From positions 2,790,001 to 2,854,000 of the forward strand of contig NZ_CP061170.1 in NCBI RefSeq assembly GCF_011751745.2: DNA of 64,000 nt, read 5' to 3'. Below, in pieces: positions 35,831-43,751 of this stretch. The position numbers and the translations under genes were made by a program. The stretch is from Paramicrobacterium fandaimingii (GTDB lineage: Bacteria; Actinomycetota; Actinomycetes; Actinomycetales; Microbacteriaceae). The notes beneath the pieces were generated by a model. The model was not told the DNA's origin and made no database searches. It saw nothing but the letters and a program-made list of their open reading frames with translations. Position 1 is the stretch's first letter. Every line of letters starts with the position of its first letter.

Positions 35831-36352
35831 GTGAGCATGGCCCCATCTGAGACTTCATCCGCGATAGCATCCACGTCGTCGAAGGCATTGACACCTCGAC
35901 GTCTCTACGGCATCCTCGCGATCGCCGAGACGATCACGTGGACCCTGTTGATTATCGGAATGCTCCTCAAATACGTGGCGCAGATCGGCGACTGGCCCGT
36001 CACCATCGGCGGCGGCACGCACGGTGTCATCTTCGTCGCCTACGCCTTCACAGCCGGTCTTGTCGGCGTGAACCAGCGGTGGACGCCACTGCAGATCGTG
36101 GGCGCCGTCGCCACGGCGATCGTCCCATATGCGACGATTCCGTTTGACCGCAGCCTCGAGCGTCGGGGCATGCTCGAGGGCGGTTGGCGCCGCGAGAAGA
36201 CAGACGATCCGCGCGATGCAACGTGGGTGAGTGCGTGGCTCCGATTCTTCCTCCGGCATCCGGCCCTGCTCAGCATCCTCCTTGTGGTAGCCGTCGGCGT
36301 CGTCTTCGGCACGCTCCTCACGCTCGGCCCGCCCACCGAGTGGGGTTCCTGA
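35831..36352 (+). CDS. DUF3817 membrane protein
   Basis: A 173-aa integral membrane protein. The core RRLYGILAIAETITWTLLIIGMLLKYV, then GGGTHGVIFVAYAFTAGLVGVNQRW, is the DUF3817 signature. A final hydrophobic helix (LSILLVVAVGVVFGTLLTLG) lies near the C terminus. Either a GTG at 35831 or an ATG at 35837 may be the start. Function unknown. Followed by the TRIC-type gene 74 bp downstream. Confidence 0.85.
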   Translation: MSMAPSETSSAIASTSSKALTPRRLYGILAIAETITWTLLIIGMLLKYVAQIGDWPVTIGGGTHGVIFVAYAFTAGLVGVNQRWTPLQIVGAVATAIVPYATIPFDRSLERRGMLEGGWRREKTDDPRDATWVSAWLRFFLRHPALLSILLVVAVGVVFGTLLTLGPPTEWGS

Positions 36353-36426
36353 GTCGTCGCGCGCCGGTTGCCACTCACGGGCAACCGCGGCAAGAATGGT
36401 CGTATGCGCCATGAGTTGAGTTGTTG

Positions 36427-37077
36427 ATGGATCAGCAACTGCTTCTGCTCATCCTCGACCTCACGGGCACGTTTGCGTTCGCACTCAATGGAGCCCTCAC
36501 AGCGATCCGGGCCGTTCGCGTCGACATCGTCGGAGTGATCGCTCTGGGCATGATCACCGCGATGGGCGGCGGAGTCATCCGCGATGTGATGCTCAACCTC
36601 TCGCCCGCCACCTTTCAGGATTGGCGATACCTCGCTGTCGCGGCGGTCGGGGCGCTCATCGCCTTCGCCTTCGGAAACAGTCTCGTTCGACTGTCCACGC
36701 CGATTGAGGTGCTGGATGCTGTCGGGCTGAGCTTCTTCGCGATCACCGGAGCGATCAAAGCCATTGAGTTCGGGCTCGGACCGGCCCAGGCCATCATTCT
36801 CGGCACCATCACCGCTGTCGGCGGAGGCACGCTTCGCGATGCGCTGCTCGGACGTGTGCCCTCCGTGCTGAGTGACGGGCTCTACGCTGTGCCGGCCTTC
36901 ATCGGCGCCGGCCTCGCCGTCATCGCGTCGCTATTCGGGCTCTACGGCCCCGTCACCGCGGTCGTCGCAGCTGCCGTGTGCTTTCTCATCCGCATCCTGG
37001 GACTGCACTTCGGCTGGAACGCGCCAGTGCCGCGCGAGTGGAAGCGGCGTGGCACCGGCAGCTCACGTCGGGACTAA
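36427..37077 (+). CDS. TRIC-type cation channel family protein (UPF0126)
   Basis: A 216-aa protein with seven hydrophobic segments and two glycine-rich repeats, MGGGVIRDVML and GGGTLRDALLG, the internal-duplication signature of prokaryotic trimeric intracellular cation channels. These form K+-permeable homotrimers in the membrane. TTG codons at 36421 and 36424 are alternatives, but the ATG is preferred. The gene is convergent with the M20 amidohydrolase, 6 bp apart. Confidence 0.9.
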   Translation: MDQQLLLLILDLTGTFAFALNGALTAIRAVRVDIVGVIALGMITAMGGGVIRDVMLNLSPATFQDWRYLAVAAVGALIAFAFGNSLVRLSTPIEVLDAVGLSFFAITGAIKAIEFGLGPAQAIILGTITAVGGGTLRDALLGRVPSVLSDGLYAVPAFIGAGLAVIASLFGLYGPVTAVVAAAVCFLIRILGLHFGWNAPVPREWKRRGTGSSRRD

Positions 37078-37083
37078 CGATGG

Positions 37084-38337
37084 CTATTTCGCAAGCCACT
37101 CGAGCGCCGCGACGACGAGCGCACGAGTGCCCGTGTCGAGTGTCGGCTGGATCACGGGTGCGAACGCGGGCGAGTGATTCACGGGAATGTCCTGCGCCAC
37201 TCGCCCTGCTGCCTCGGCAGCGGCATACTGCTCTGCGTCGATTCCCCCGATGCCCCAGTACACATACGGCACTCCGAGAGCGTTCGGAACGTCGCTGAAG
37301 TCTTCGCTCGCTGACTGCTGCTCAATGGGTCTGTTCTGCTCACCAAAGTGCGTGGTGAATGCAGCGGCGACGCGTTCGCTTGCCTCCGTGTCGTTGTCTG
37401 TGAGCGGAAAACTGTCGAAGACGTCGTATTCCGCTGGTTTCGGCGACTGCGAGGCGACACACTCGGCATCGACGATGCGCCGGATCGCCTCAAACAGCGC
37501 GGAGCGCGTCTGCTCGCTGTAGGTGCGCATGTTGAGCTGCAGCACGGCTGACTCGGGAATGACGTTGCTCTTCGTGCCGGCCTGGATGCTGCCGACCGTG
37601 AGCACGGCGGTCTCCGCCGGCGCAATCTCACGGGAGACGATGGTCTGCAGCCTCACGACGATGTGCGCAGCGAGCACGACCGGGTCGATGCTCGCCTGCG
37701 GCATCGAACCGTGGGCGCCACGGCCGTGAACGGTGATCCGGATGCTGTCTGCCGCCGTGAGGAACGGGCCAGGTCGCACCCCAAGCGTTCCGGCCGGTAG
37801 CGCCAGCACATGTTGCGCGAGGGCGATGTCTGGTGTCGGAATCAGCTCGGCGAGCCCGTCGTCGAGCATGCCCGCTGCACCGTCAGCCGTCTCTTCGGCG
37901 GGCTGCAGAAGCGCAACGACAGTGCCGCTCCACTGTTCCGGCGATCTGCTCAGCAGCTCCACGGCAGCCACAAGCGACGCCACATGCACGTCGTGCCCGC
38001 ACGCGTGGGCGACAGACACTGTGTGACCGTTCTCGTCCGGTGCCGTAGCCTCGCTCGCGTAGTCGACGCCGCTTTGTTCCGTGACGGGGAGCGCATCCAT
38101 GTCCGCACGCAGCAGTACGACAGGCCCGTCGCCATTGCGCAGAATTCCGACGGCGCCAGTGCCGCCGATTCCGTCATGCACATCAAGGCCAAGCCCGCGC
38201 AGCCATTGCGCCGCCTTCGTCGCAGTTTCGTGCTCGTGATGCGATAGTTCGGGGTTTCTGTGCAGATCTCTGTAGAACTCCTCCTGCCGCTCGCGAAGCT
38301 CATCGAGCCCGGCCAAAACTTTCGACACCACCGTCAT
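37084..38337 (-). CDS. M20-family amidohydrolase (aminoacylase/hippurate-hydrolase-like)
   Basis: A 417-aa metal-dependent amidohydrolase of the M20D type. Motifs are [19 protein letters not shown] (metal ligands), [19 protein letters not shown] and [16 protein letters not shown] (dimerisation domain), with the C-terminal His in [10 protein letters not shown]. Members cleave N-acyl amino acids or related amides. Start at MTVVSKV with GGAGG 5 nt upstream. It is divergent from purL. Substrate unknown. Confidence 0.9.
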   Translation of the reverse strand: MTVVSKVLAGLDELRERQEEFYRDLHRNPELSHHEHETATKAAQWLRGLGLDVHDGIGGTGAVGILRNGDGPVVLLRADMDALPVTEQSGVDYASEATAPDENGHTVSVAHACGHDVHVASLVAAVELLSRSPEQWSGTVVALLQPAEETADGAAGMLDDGLAELIPTPDIALAQHVLALPAGTLGVRPGPFLTAADSIRITVHGRGAHGSMPQASIDPVVLAAHIVVRLQTIVSREIAPAETAVLTVGSIQAGTKSNVIPESAVLQLNMRTYSEQTRSALFEAIRRIVDAECVASQSPKPAEYDVFDSFPLTDNDTEASERVAAAFTTHFGEQNRPIEQQSASEDFSDVPNALGVPYVYWGIGGIDAEQYAAAEAAGRVAQDIPVNHSPAFAPVIQPTLDTGTRALVVAALEWLAK

Positions 38338-38501
38338 GCAGTCCTCCACCACCGTCTCTTTTCGCAAGCTTTCCACTGCTCGGATGCCGAGGCAAGCACG
38401 ATTCTGCGCACGCACACCTCATGCTCTGCACCCGGGTAGGATTGACTACGGTCCGGCGTGATGAGCCACGCCCCTCTTTCGTCCCCAGGAGCGAGTATTT
38501 C

Positions 38502-40805
38502 GTGAGCATCCCAGCAGACACCGGCGCCGACACCGTCGCGAACGCAGCAGCGACTCCCGAGAAAGAGCAGCCCTACGCGGCACTCGGTCTGAAGCCAGAC
38601 GAATACGCGGCGATCCGCGACATTCTCGGACGGCGCCCCACCTCGGGAGAGCTCGCCATGTACTCGGTGATGTGGAGCGAGCACTGCTCGTACAAGAGCT
38701 CGAAGAAGTACCTCCGCCAGTTCGGCCAGAAGGTGTCGCCAGAGATGACGAAGAACCTCATGGTGGGCATGGGCGAGAACGCCGGCGTCGTCGACATCGG
38801 CGAAGGCTGGGCCGTGACCTTCAAGGTCGAGAGCCACAACCACCCGAGCTACATCGAGCCGTTCCAGGGTGCAGCGACAGGCGTCGGCGGCATCGTGCGC
38901 GACATCATCTCCATGGGCGCTCGTCCCGTCGCCGTCATGGACCAGTTGCGCTTCGGCACGATCGACGACCCCGACACCGCACGCGTCGTGCACGGGGTCA
39001 CGAGCGGCATCTCGTTCTACGGCAACTGCCTCGGCCTTCCCAACATCGGCGGCGAAACATACTTCGACCCGGTGTACCAGGGAAACCCGCTCGTCAATGC
39101 GCTCTCCGTCGGAGTGCTCCGCCACGAAGATCTTCACCTGGCCAATGCCTCGGGCGTCGGCAACAAGGTTGTGCTGTTCGGCGCACGCACGGGAGGCGAC
39201 GGCATCGGCGGAGCATCCATTCTGGCCTCTGACTCCTTTGATGACGGCGGGCCGACAAAGCGACCCGCCGTGCAGGTTGGCGACCCGTTTGCCGAGAAGG
39301 TGCTCATCGAGTGCTGCCTCGAGATGTACCGCGATGAGCTCGTCGAGGGAATTCAAGACCTCGGCGCAGCCGGCATCTCGTGCGCAACGAGCGAGCTCGC
39401 CGCAAATGGCGACGGCGGCATGTTCATCGAGCTCGATGGCGTGCTGCTTCGCGATCCCTCGCTCACGGCAGAAGAGATTCTCATGTCGGAGTCGCAGGAG
39501 CGCATGATGGCCGTTGTGGCGCCAGAGAAGCTCGACGAGTTTCTCGCCGTCGCCGCGAAGTGGGATGTCGAAACGAGCGTGCTCGGTGAAGTCACCGACA
39601 CGGGACGACTGGTCATCAACTGGCACGGCGAAGAGATCGTCAACGTCGATCCGTCGACGGTGGCCGTCGACGGCCCCGTGTACGACCGCCCGGTTGCATA
39701 CCCGACTTGGATCGATGCGCTGCAGGCAGACACCGCGAGCGCTCTCGAGCGCAGCGATGACCCGGCCGTGCTGAAAGAGCAGACGCTGAAGCTTCTTGGT
39801 TCGGCGAACCTGGCAGACAAGAGCTGGATCACGGACCAGTACGACTACTACGTGCTGGGCAACACGGCGCTGTCGTTCCCCGATGACGCGGGAATGATCC
39901 GCGTCGACGAGGAGTCGGGGCTCGGCTTCTCGATCGCCACCGATGCCAACGGCCGTTACTGCCAGCTCGACCCGCGCGCAGGAGCGCAGCTTGCCCTCGC
40001 GGAGGCCTACCGCAACGTCGCCGCAACCGGGGCCGTCCCCGCCGCGGTCACCGACTGCCTCAACTTCGGCAGCCCCGAGAACCCCGAGGTGATGTGGCAG
40101 TTCTCTGAAGCCGTTGAAGGGCTCTCCGATGCCTGCCTCGAGATGGGCGTTCCCGTCACGGGCGGCAATGTCTCGTTCTACAACCAGACGGGCGACACCC
40201 CCATCTACCCGACGCCGGTCGTCGGCGTTCTCGGCGTCATCGACGATGTCGCCAAGCGCGTTCCGAGCGGCTGGCAGGACGAGGGCGACAACATCTACCT
40301 TCTCGGCACGACCCGCACGGAGCTCTCAGGATCGGCGTGGGCTGGAACGGTGCACGGGCACCTCGGCGGCCGTCCGCCGAAGGTCGATCTTCAGCGCGAG
40401 AAGGATCTTGCTGCGCTGCTGCACGCCGGGTCGCAGCAATCGCTTCTCGCCTCGGCGCACGATCTGTCAGACGGCGGTCTCGCGCAGGCGCTCATCGAGT
40501 CTGTGCTGCGCTTCGGCGTCGGAGCGCGCGTGTGGCTCGGCGAGATCATGGAGCGTGACGGCGTCGACGCGGCATCCGCCCTCTTCTCGGAGTCGACAGG
40601 ACGTGTGGTTGTCTCGGTTCCTCGCGAAGACGATGTGAAGTTTCGCGGACTGTGCGAGGGGCGCGGGTACCCCGTGCTGCGCATCGGCGTCACCGACAGC
40701 GCGGCTTCTGCCGACGCGACGCTCGAGGTTCAGGACTACTTCACGGTCTCGGTCGATGACCTGCGGAAGACGCACGAGAGCACCCTGCGCGAGCATTTCG
40801 CCTAG
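38502..40805 (+). CDS. purL: FGAM synthase large subunit PurL
   Basis: A 767-aa protein, the size of the small-type PurL that works with PurS and PurQ. It forms formylglycinamidine ribotide from FGAR, ATP and ammonia. Visible family blocks are [68 protein letters not shown] and [13 protein letters not shown] start with AGGAG 10 nt upstream. It is separated from purSQ by six genes and transcribed alone. Confidence 0.97.
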   Translation: MSIPADTGADTVANAAATPEKEQPYAALGLKPDEYAAIRDILGRRPTSGELAMYSVMWSEHCSYKSSKKYLRQFGQKVSPEMTKNLMVGMGENAGVVDIGEGWAVTFKVESHNHPSYIEPFQGAATGVGGIVRDIISMGARPVAVMDQLRFGTIDDPDTARVVHGVTSGISFYGNCLGLPNIGGETYFDPVYQGNPLVNALSVGVLRHEDLHLANASGVGNKVVLFGARTGGDGIGGASILASDSFDDGGPTKRPAVQVGDPFAEKVLIECCLEMYRDELVEGIQDLGAAGISCATSELAANGDGGMFIELDGVLLRDPSLTAEEILMSESQERMMAVVAPEKLDEFLAVAAKWDVETSVLGEVTDTGRLVINWHGEEIVNVDPSTVAVDGPVYDRPVAYPTWIDALQADTASALERSDDPAVLKEQTLKLLGSANLADKSWITDQYDYYVLGNTALSFPDDAGMIRVDEESGLGFSIATDANGRYCQLDPRAGAQLALAEAYRNVAATGAVPAAVTDCLNFGSPENPEVMWQFSEAVEGLSDACLEMGVPVTGGNVSFYNQTGDTPIYPTPVVGVLGVIDDVAKRVPSGWQDEGDNIYLLGTTRTELSGSAWAGTVHGHLGGRPPKVDLQREKDLAALLHAGSQQSLLASAHDLSDGGLAQALIESVLRFGVGARVWLGEIMERDGVDAASALFSESTGRVVVSVPREDDVKFRGLCEGRGYPVLRIGVTDSAASADATLEVQDYFTVSVDDLRKTHESTLREHFA

Positions 40806-40823
40806 AGATCGGCGGCCGTCGCG

Positions 40824-41387
40824 TCAGTCGGATTCCGACTGCACGCTGTAACAGAGGTGCGCGAATCCGCCATAGCGCTTGACCTCAGTCAACTCGAGGT
40901 CGCCGGGCTCCGTTGCACGAGGAAAAAGCGGCGCCCCACCGGCGAGCGCCGAGGGCGCGATCGACACCTGAATCTCGTCGAGAGCGCCAATGTCGTAGAA
41001 CTGGCCGACAAGCTCCCCTCCGCCGACAAGCCACACATCAAGACCGGATGCCGCCCGAACGATGTCATCGAGGTGGTCACCGACGTCGCCGTCGACGAGG
41101 CGAACGTCGGCGCCCTCGGGAATCGGCAGGTTGCGACTCGTGAAGACGTACGTTGGATGATCGCCGAAGAACGACGTCCACTTCTCAGGATGCTCCATGA
41201 GCTTCGTTGAGCTCAGCACCCACTCGTACGTCGTTGCGCCCTCGACGATGACGCCGACCTCGCGCATGAATGCTCCGTGGTCGGGAGCCTCGCCCGACTC
41301 GACGGCGAAAAGCCAATCGAGCGAGTTCTGCTCATCGGCGATGAACCCGTTCAGCGACGTCGCCGTGTTGTAGACAATGCGTGTCAT
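40824..41387 (-). CDS. DHFR-fold reductase, RibD C-terminal-like
   Basis: A 187-aa protein of the RibD C-terminal/dihydrofolate-reductase-like family: YNTATSLNGFIADEQNSLDWLF at the start, VIVEGATTYEWV, and the nucleotide-binding DVWLVGGGELVGQFYDIGALDEIQVSIAP. Such stand-alone proteins are common and mostly uncharacterised; NADPH-dependent reduction is inferred from the fold. Start at MTRIVYN with GAAGGGC upstream. It is convergent with purL, 18 bp apart. Confidence 0.87.
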   Translation of the reverse strand: MTRIVYNTATSLNGFIADEQNSLDWLFAVESGEAPDHGAFMREVGVIVEGATTYEWVLSSTKLMEHPEKWTSFFGDHPTYVFTSRNLPIPEGADVRLVDGDVGDHLDDIVRAASGLDVWLVGGGELVGQFYDIGALDEIQVSIAPSALAGGAPLFPRATEPGDLELTEVKRYGGFAHLCYSVQSESD

Positions 41388-41573
41388 GCCCTTCACGGTA
41401 TTGCAGCATTGCCATTCGCGTTGGAGACACGCGTCCGATCGCCGCATCCTGCTCGCTTTGCTTGCATTCGCTCCCCGTAGCGGATGTAGGCTCGTGACGT
41501 CGGACGGCATCTGCCGCCCATCGAGTCGTCAGGGGAACGGCCGGTCGATCGTTCTCTGAGGGGAGCGATACCG

Positions 41574-42980
41574 ATGTCACAACGATCCACTCCGTATACG
41601 AAAAAGGCCTACGGGCTCTCCATCGCCGCTGCGGTCGGCGGATTTCTCTTCGGCTTCGACTCGTCCGTCATCAACGGCGCCGTCGATTCGATTGACAAAG
41701 CGTTCTCACTGGGGCCCGCGCTCACCGGATTCATCGTCGCCGTCGCCCTTCTCGGCTGCGCCGTCGGCGCCTGGTTCGGCGGCGCCCTCGCCGACCGCTA
41801 CGGTCGGCTCCGGGTCATCTTCATCGGCGGCATCCTCTTTCTGATCAGCTCGATCGGGGCCGGTCTCACCATCGGGCCATGGGACCTGCTCGTCTGGCGC
41901 GTTCTCGGCGGCATCGGCATCGGCATCGCCTCTGTCGTCACGCCGGCATACATCGCCGAGATCTCGCCGCGGCAGATTCGCGGCACCCTCGCCTCATTTC
42001 AGCAGCTCGCCATCACCCTCGGAATCTTCGCAGCGCTCTTGAGCGATGCGGTGCTCGCAACGTCGGCCGGCGGCGCAAGCGAGCAGCTGTGGATCGGCAT
42101 GGAGGCGTGGCGCTGGATGTTCCTCGTCGGCGCCGTGCCCGCCATCGTCTACATCGTGCTGGCCTTCACCCTTCCCGAATCGCCCCGCTACCTGCTCGCG
42201 AAGGGGCGTGAAGACGAAGCGCGCGACATCTTCAAGACGCTCGTCATCGAGTCTGAGGTCGAGCGCAACATCCGCGACATCACCAAGGCGATCAAGACAG
42301 ACGAGAAGCACTCCGGTGCGTCACTTCGGGGCTCGAGGTTCGGCCTGCAGGGCGTCGTCTGGGTGGGCATCATCCTGTCGGTGTTCCAGCAATTCGTGGG
42401 AATCAACGTCATCTTCTACTACTCGACGAGCCTGTGGAAGGCCGTCGGCTTCACCGAGGAGTCGTCACTGCTCGTCAGCGTCATCACCGCGTTGACGAAC
42501 GTCGTGCTCACCTTCGTCGCGATCTTCCTTGTCGACCGTGTCGGACGGCGCCCGATTCTGCTGAGCGGCTCGGTGCTCATGGCGATCTCACTCGGCACCA
42601 TGGCTCTCGCCTTCAGCTTCGCGGCGAAGAGCGGTGAAGACGTGAGCCTTCCCGGCGCATGGGGACCGATCGCGCTTATCGCCGCGAACCTCTTCGTCAT
42701 CGGATTCGCCGCATCGTGGGGCCCGCTTGTCTGGGTTCTGCTTGGCGAGATCTTCCCGCCGAAGATCCGCGGAAAGGCGCTGGGCGTCGCCGCGGCAGCT
42801 CAGTGGCTCGCCAACTTCGCAGTCACCGTCACGTTCCCGAGCATGTCGTCGTGGTCGCTTCCACTCACCTACGGCATGTACGCCGTGTTCGCGGCGCTCT
42901 CGTTTATCTTCGTGTTCTGGAAGGTTCCCGAGACCAAGGGGATGGAACTCGAGCAGGCAGAGACCCTGTTTACGAAGTAG
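41574..42980 (+). CDS. Sugar-porter MFS transporter (glucose/xylose:H+ symporter type)
   Basis: A 468-aa, 12-helix carrier of the sugar-porter family. Signature elements are GGFLFGFDSSVINGA, GALADRYGRLR (motif A), PAYIAEISPRQIRGTLASFQQLAIT, PESPRYLLAKG, QQFVGINVIFYYS and VPETKGMELEQAE at the end. The Gln-Gln-x-x-Gly-x-Asn set lines the sugar site in related proteins. GGGGAG precedes the ATG. It is monocistronic, and its end overlaps the convergent TetR gene by 11 bp. A hexose or pentose is the likely substrate. Confidence 0.92.
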   Translation: MSQRSTPYTKKAYGLSIAAAVGGFLFGFDSSVINGAVDSIDKAFSLGPALTGFIVAVALLGCAVGAWFGGALADRYGRLRVIFIGGILFLISSIGAGLTIGPWDLLVWRVLGGIGIGIASVVTPAYIAEISPRQIRGTLASFQQLAITLGIFAALLSDAVLATSAGGASEQLWIGMEAWRWMFLVGAVPAIVYIVLAFTLPESPRYLLAKGREDEARDIFKTLVIESEVERNIRDITKAIKTDEKHSGASLRGSRFGLQGVVWVGIILSVFQQFVGINVIFYYSTSLWKAVGFTEESSLLVSVITALTNVVLTFVAIFLVDRVGRRPILLSGSVLMAISLGTMALAFSFAAKSGEDVSLPGAWGPIALIAANLFVIGFAASWGPLVWVLLGEIFPPKIRGKALGVAAAAQWLANFAVTVTFPSMSSWSLPLTYGMYAVFAALSFIFVFWKVPETKGMELEQAETLFTK

Positions 42981-43659
42981 CGTGCGTCGGCGCCGTCGGC
43001 TCCGTGAAGAGGGCGACGACGCTGGCGATCACGTTGTGCAGTTCAGAGTCTGACTGCGCGGGAATGCCCGTTCCCGCGAGCAGGCCGCGCACCGTGACGT
43101 CTTTGTAGGCCGTCGTGATGATGCGCACGGCGACCAGCGGGTCGACGACGAAGCGCTGCCCAAAATTGAGCAGGGTCGTCTCAAGAACCTGCGCGAGCTG
43201 GCGCTGCATCTCGGTCTCGTGCTCTACGAGATAGCGGCCAAAGTCGGCATTGCGCAGTGCGTGCACGCGAAATTCCGACTCGATGACGCACCATTGCTTG
43301 TCATCGCCCTGCAGCTTCAGAAAGTCAGCGACGAGCCCGGTGATGACGTCGACGCGCTCCGTCATTGTCAGCCTCGACAGCGCCTCGCCGTCGAGGCCGG
43401 GAAGTACGGTATCGAGGCCAACCTGCACCTGCGCCATTCGTCGATCGTTCTCGCGCTCGGCGAGCGCGACGAAGAGCTCGTTCTTGCTCTCGAAGTTTGA
43501 ATAGAACGCGCCCCGCGTGAAGCCCGCGCGCTCGACAACGAGCTCGACGGGCGCGGCATCCACGCCAACCTCCGCAAACACGTCATACGCGGCATCGAGC
43601 AGGCGATCTCGCGTCTTCTGCCGACGCGCAGACCCTGCATCGGGCGTTGAGCTGACCAT
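42970..43659 (-). CDS. TetR-family regulator of the MMPL-YhgE operon
   Basis: A 229-aa regulator. The N-terminal helix-turn-helix reads TRDRLLDAAYDVFAEVGVDAAPVELVVERAGFTRGAFYSNFESKNEL, followed by a helical ligand domain. It diverges from the MMPL-YhgE pair with a 92-bp interval packed with three ATACA-N4-TGTAT palindromes, so it most likely represses that export operon and itself. The inducer would be a substrate of the pump, inferred by analogy with TetR-RND systems. Confidence 0.92.
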   Translation of the reverse strand: MVSSTPDAGSARRQKTRDRLLDAAYDVFAEVGVDAAPVELVVERAGFTRGAFYSNFESKNELFVALAERENDRRMAQVQVGLDTVLPGLDGEALSRLTMTERVDVITGLVADFLKLQGDDKQWCVIESEFRVHALRNADFGRYLVEHETEMQRQLAQVLETTLLNFGQRFVVDPLVAVRIITTAYKDVTVRGLLAGTGIPAQSDSELHNVIASVVALFTEPTAPTHATS

Positions 43660-43687
43660 CCTGACACCTTCCTGAATTCACTTTGCA

Positions 43688-43735
43688 ATACACGATTGTA
43701 TCGAATACATTCGTGTATTGGATACATTCCTGTAT
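43688..43735. promoter_or_regulatory. Three phased ATACA-N4-TGTAT palindromes (TetR operator)
   Basis: The 14-bp palindrome ATACA-N4-TGTAT occurs at 43688-43701, 43705-43718 and 43722-43735, exactly 17 bp apart each time, with different N4 (CGAT, TTCG, TTCC). The array lies 28 bp from the TetR start and 16 bp before the MMPL GTG start, so bound repressor would cover the promoters and the MMPL ribosome-binding region. Confidence 0.85.
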
Positions 43736-43751
43736 CGAGTTCTGGAGAACC

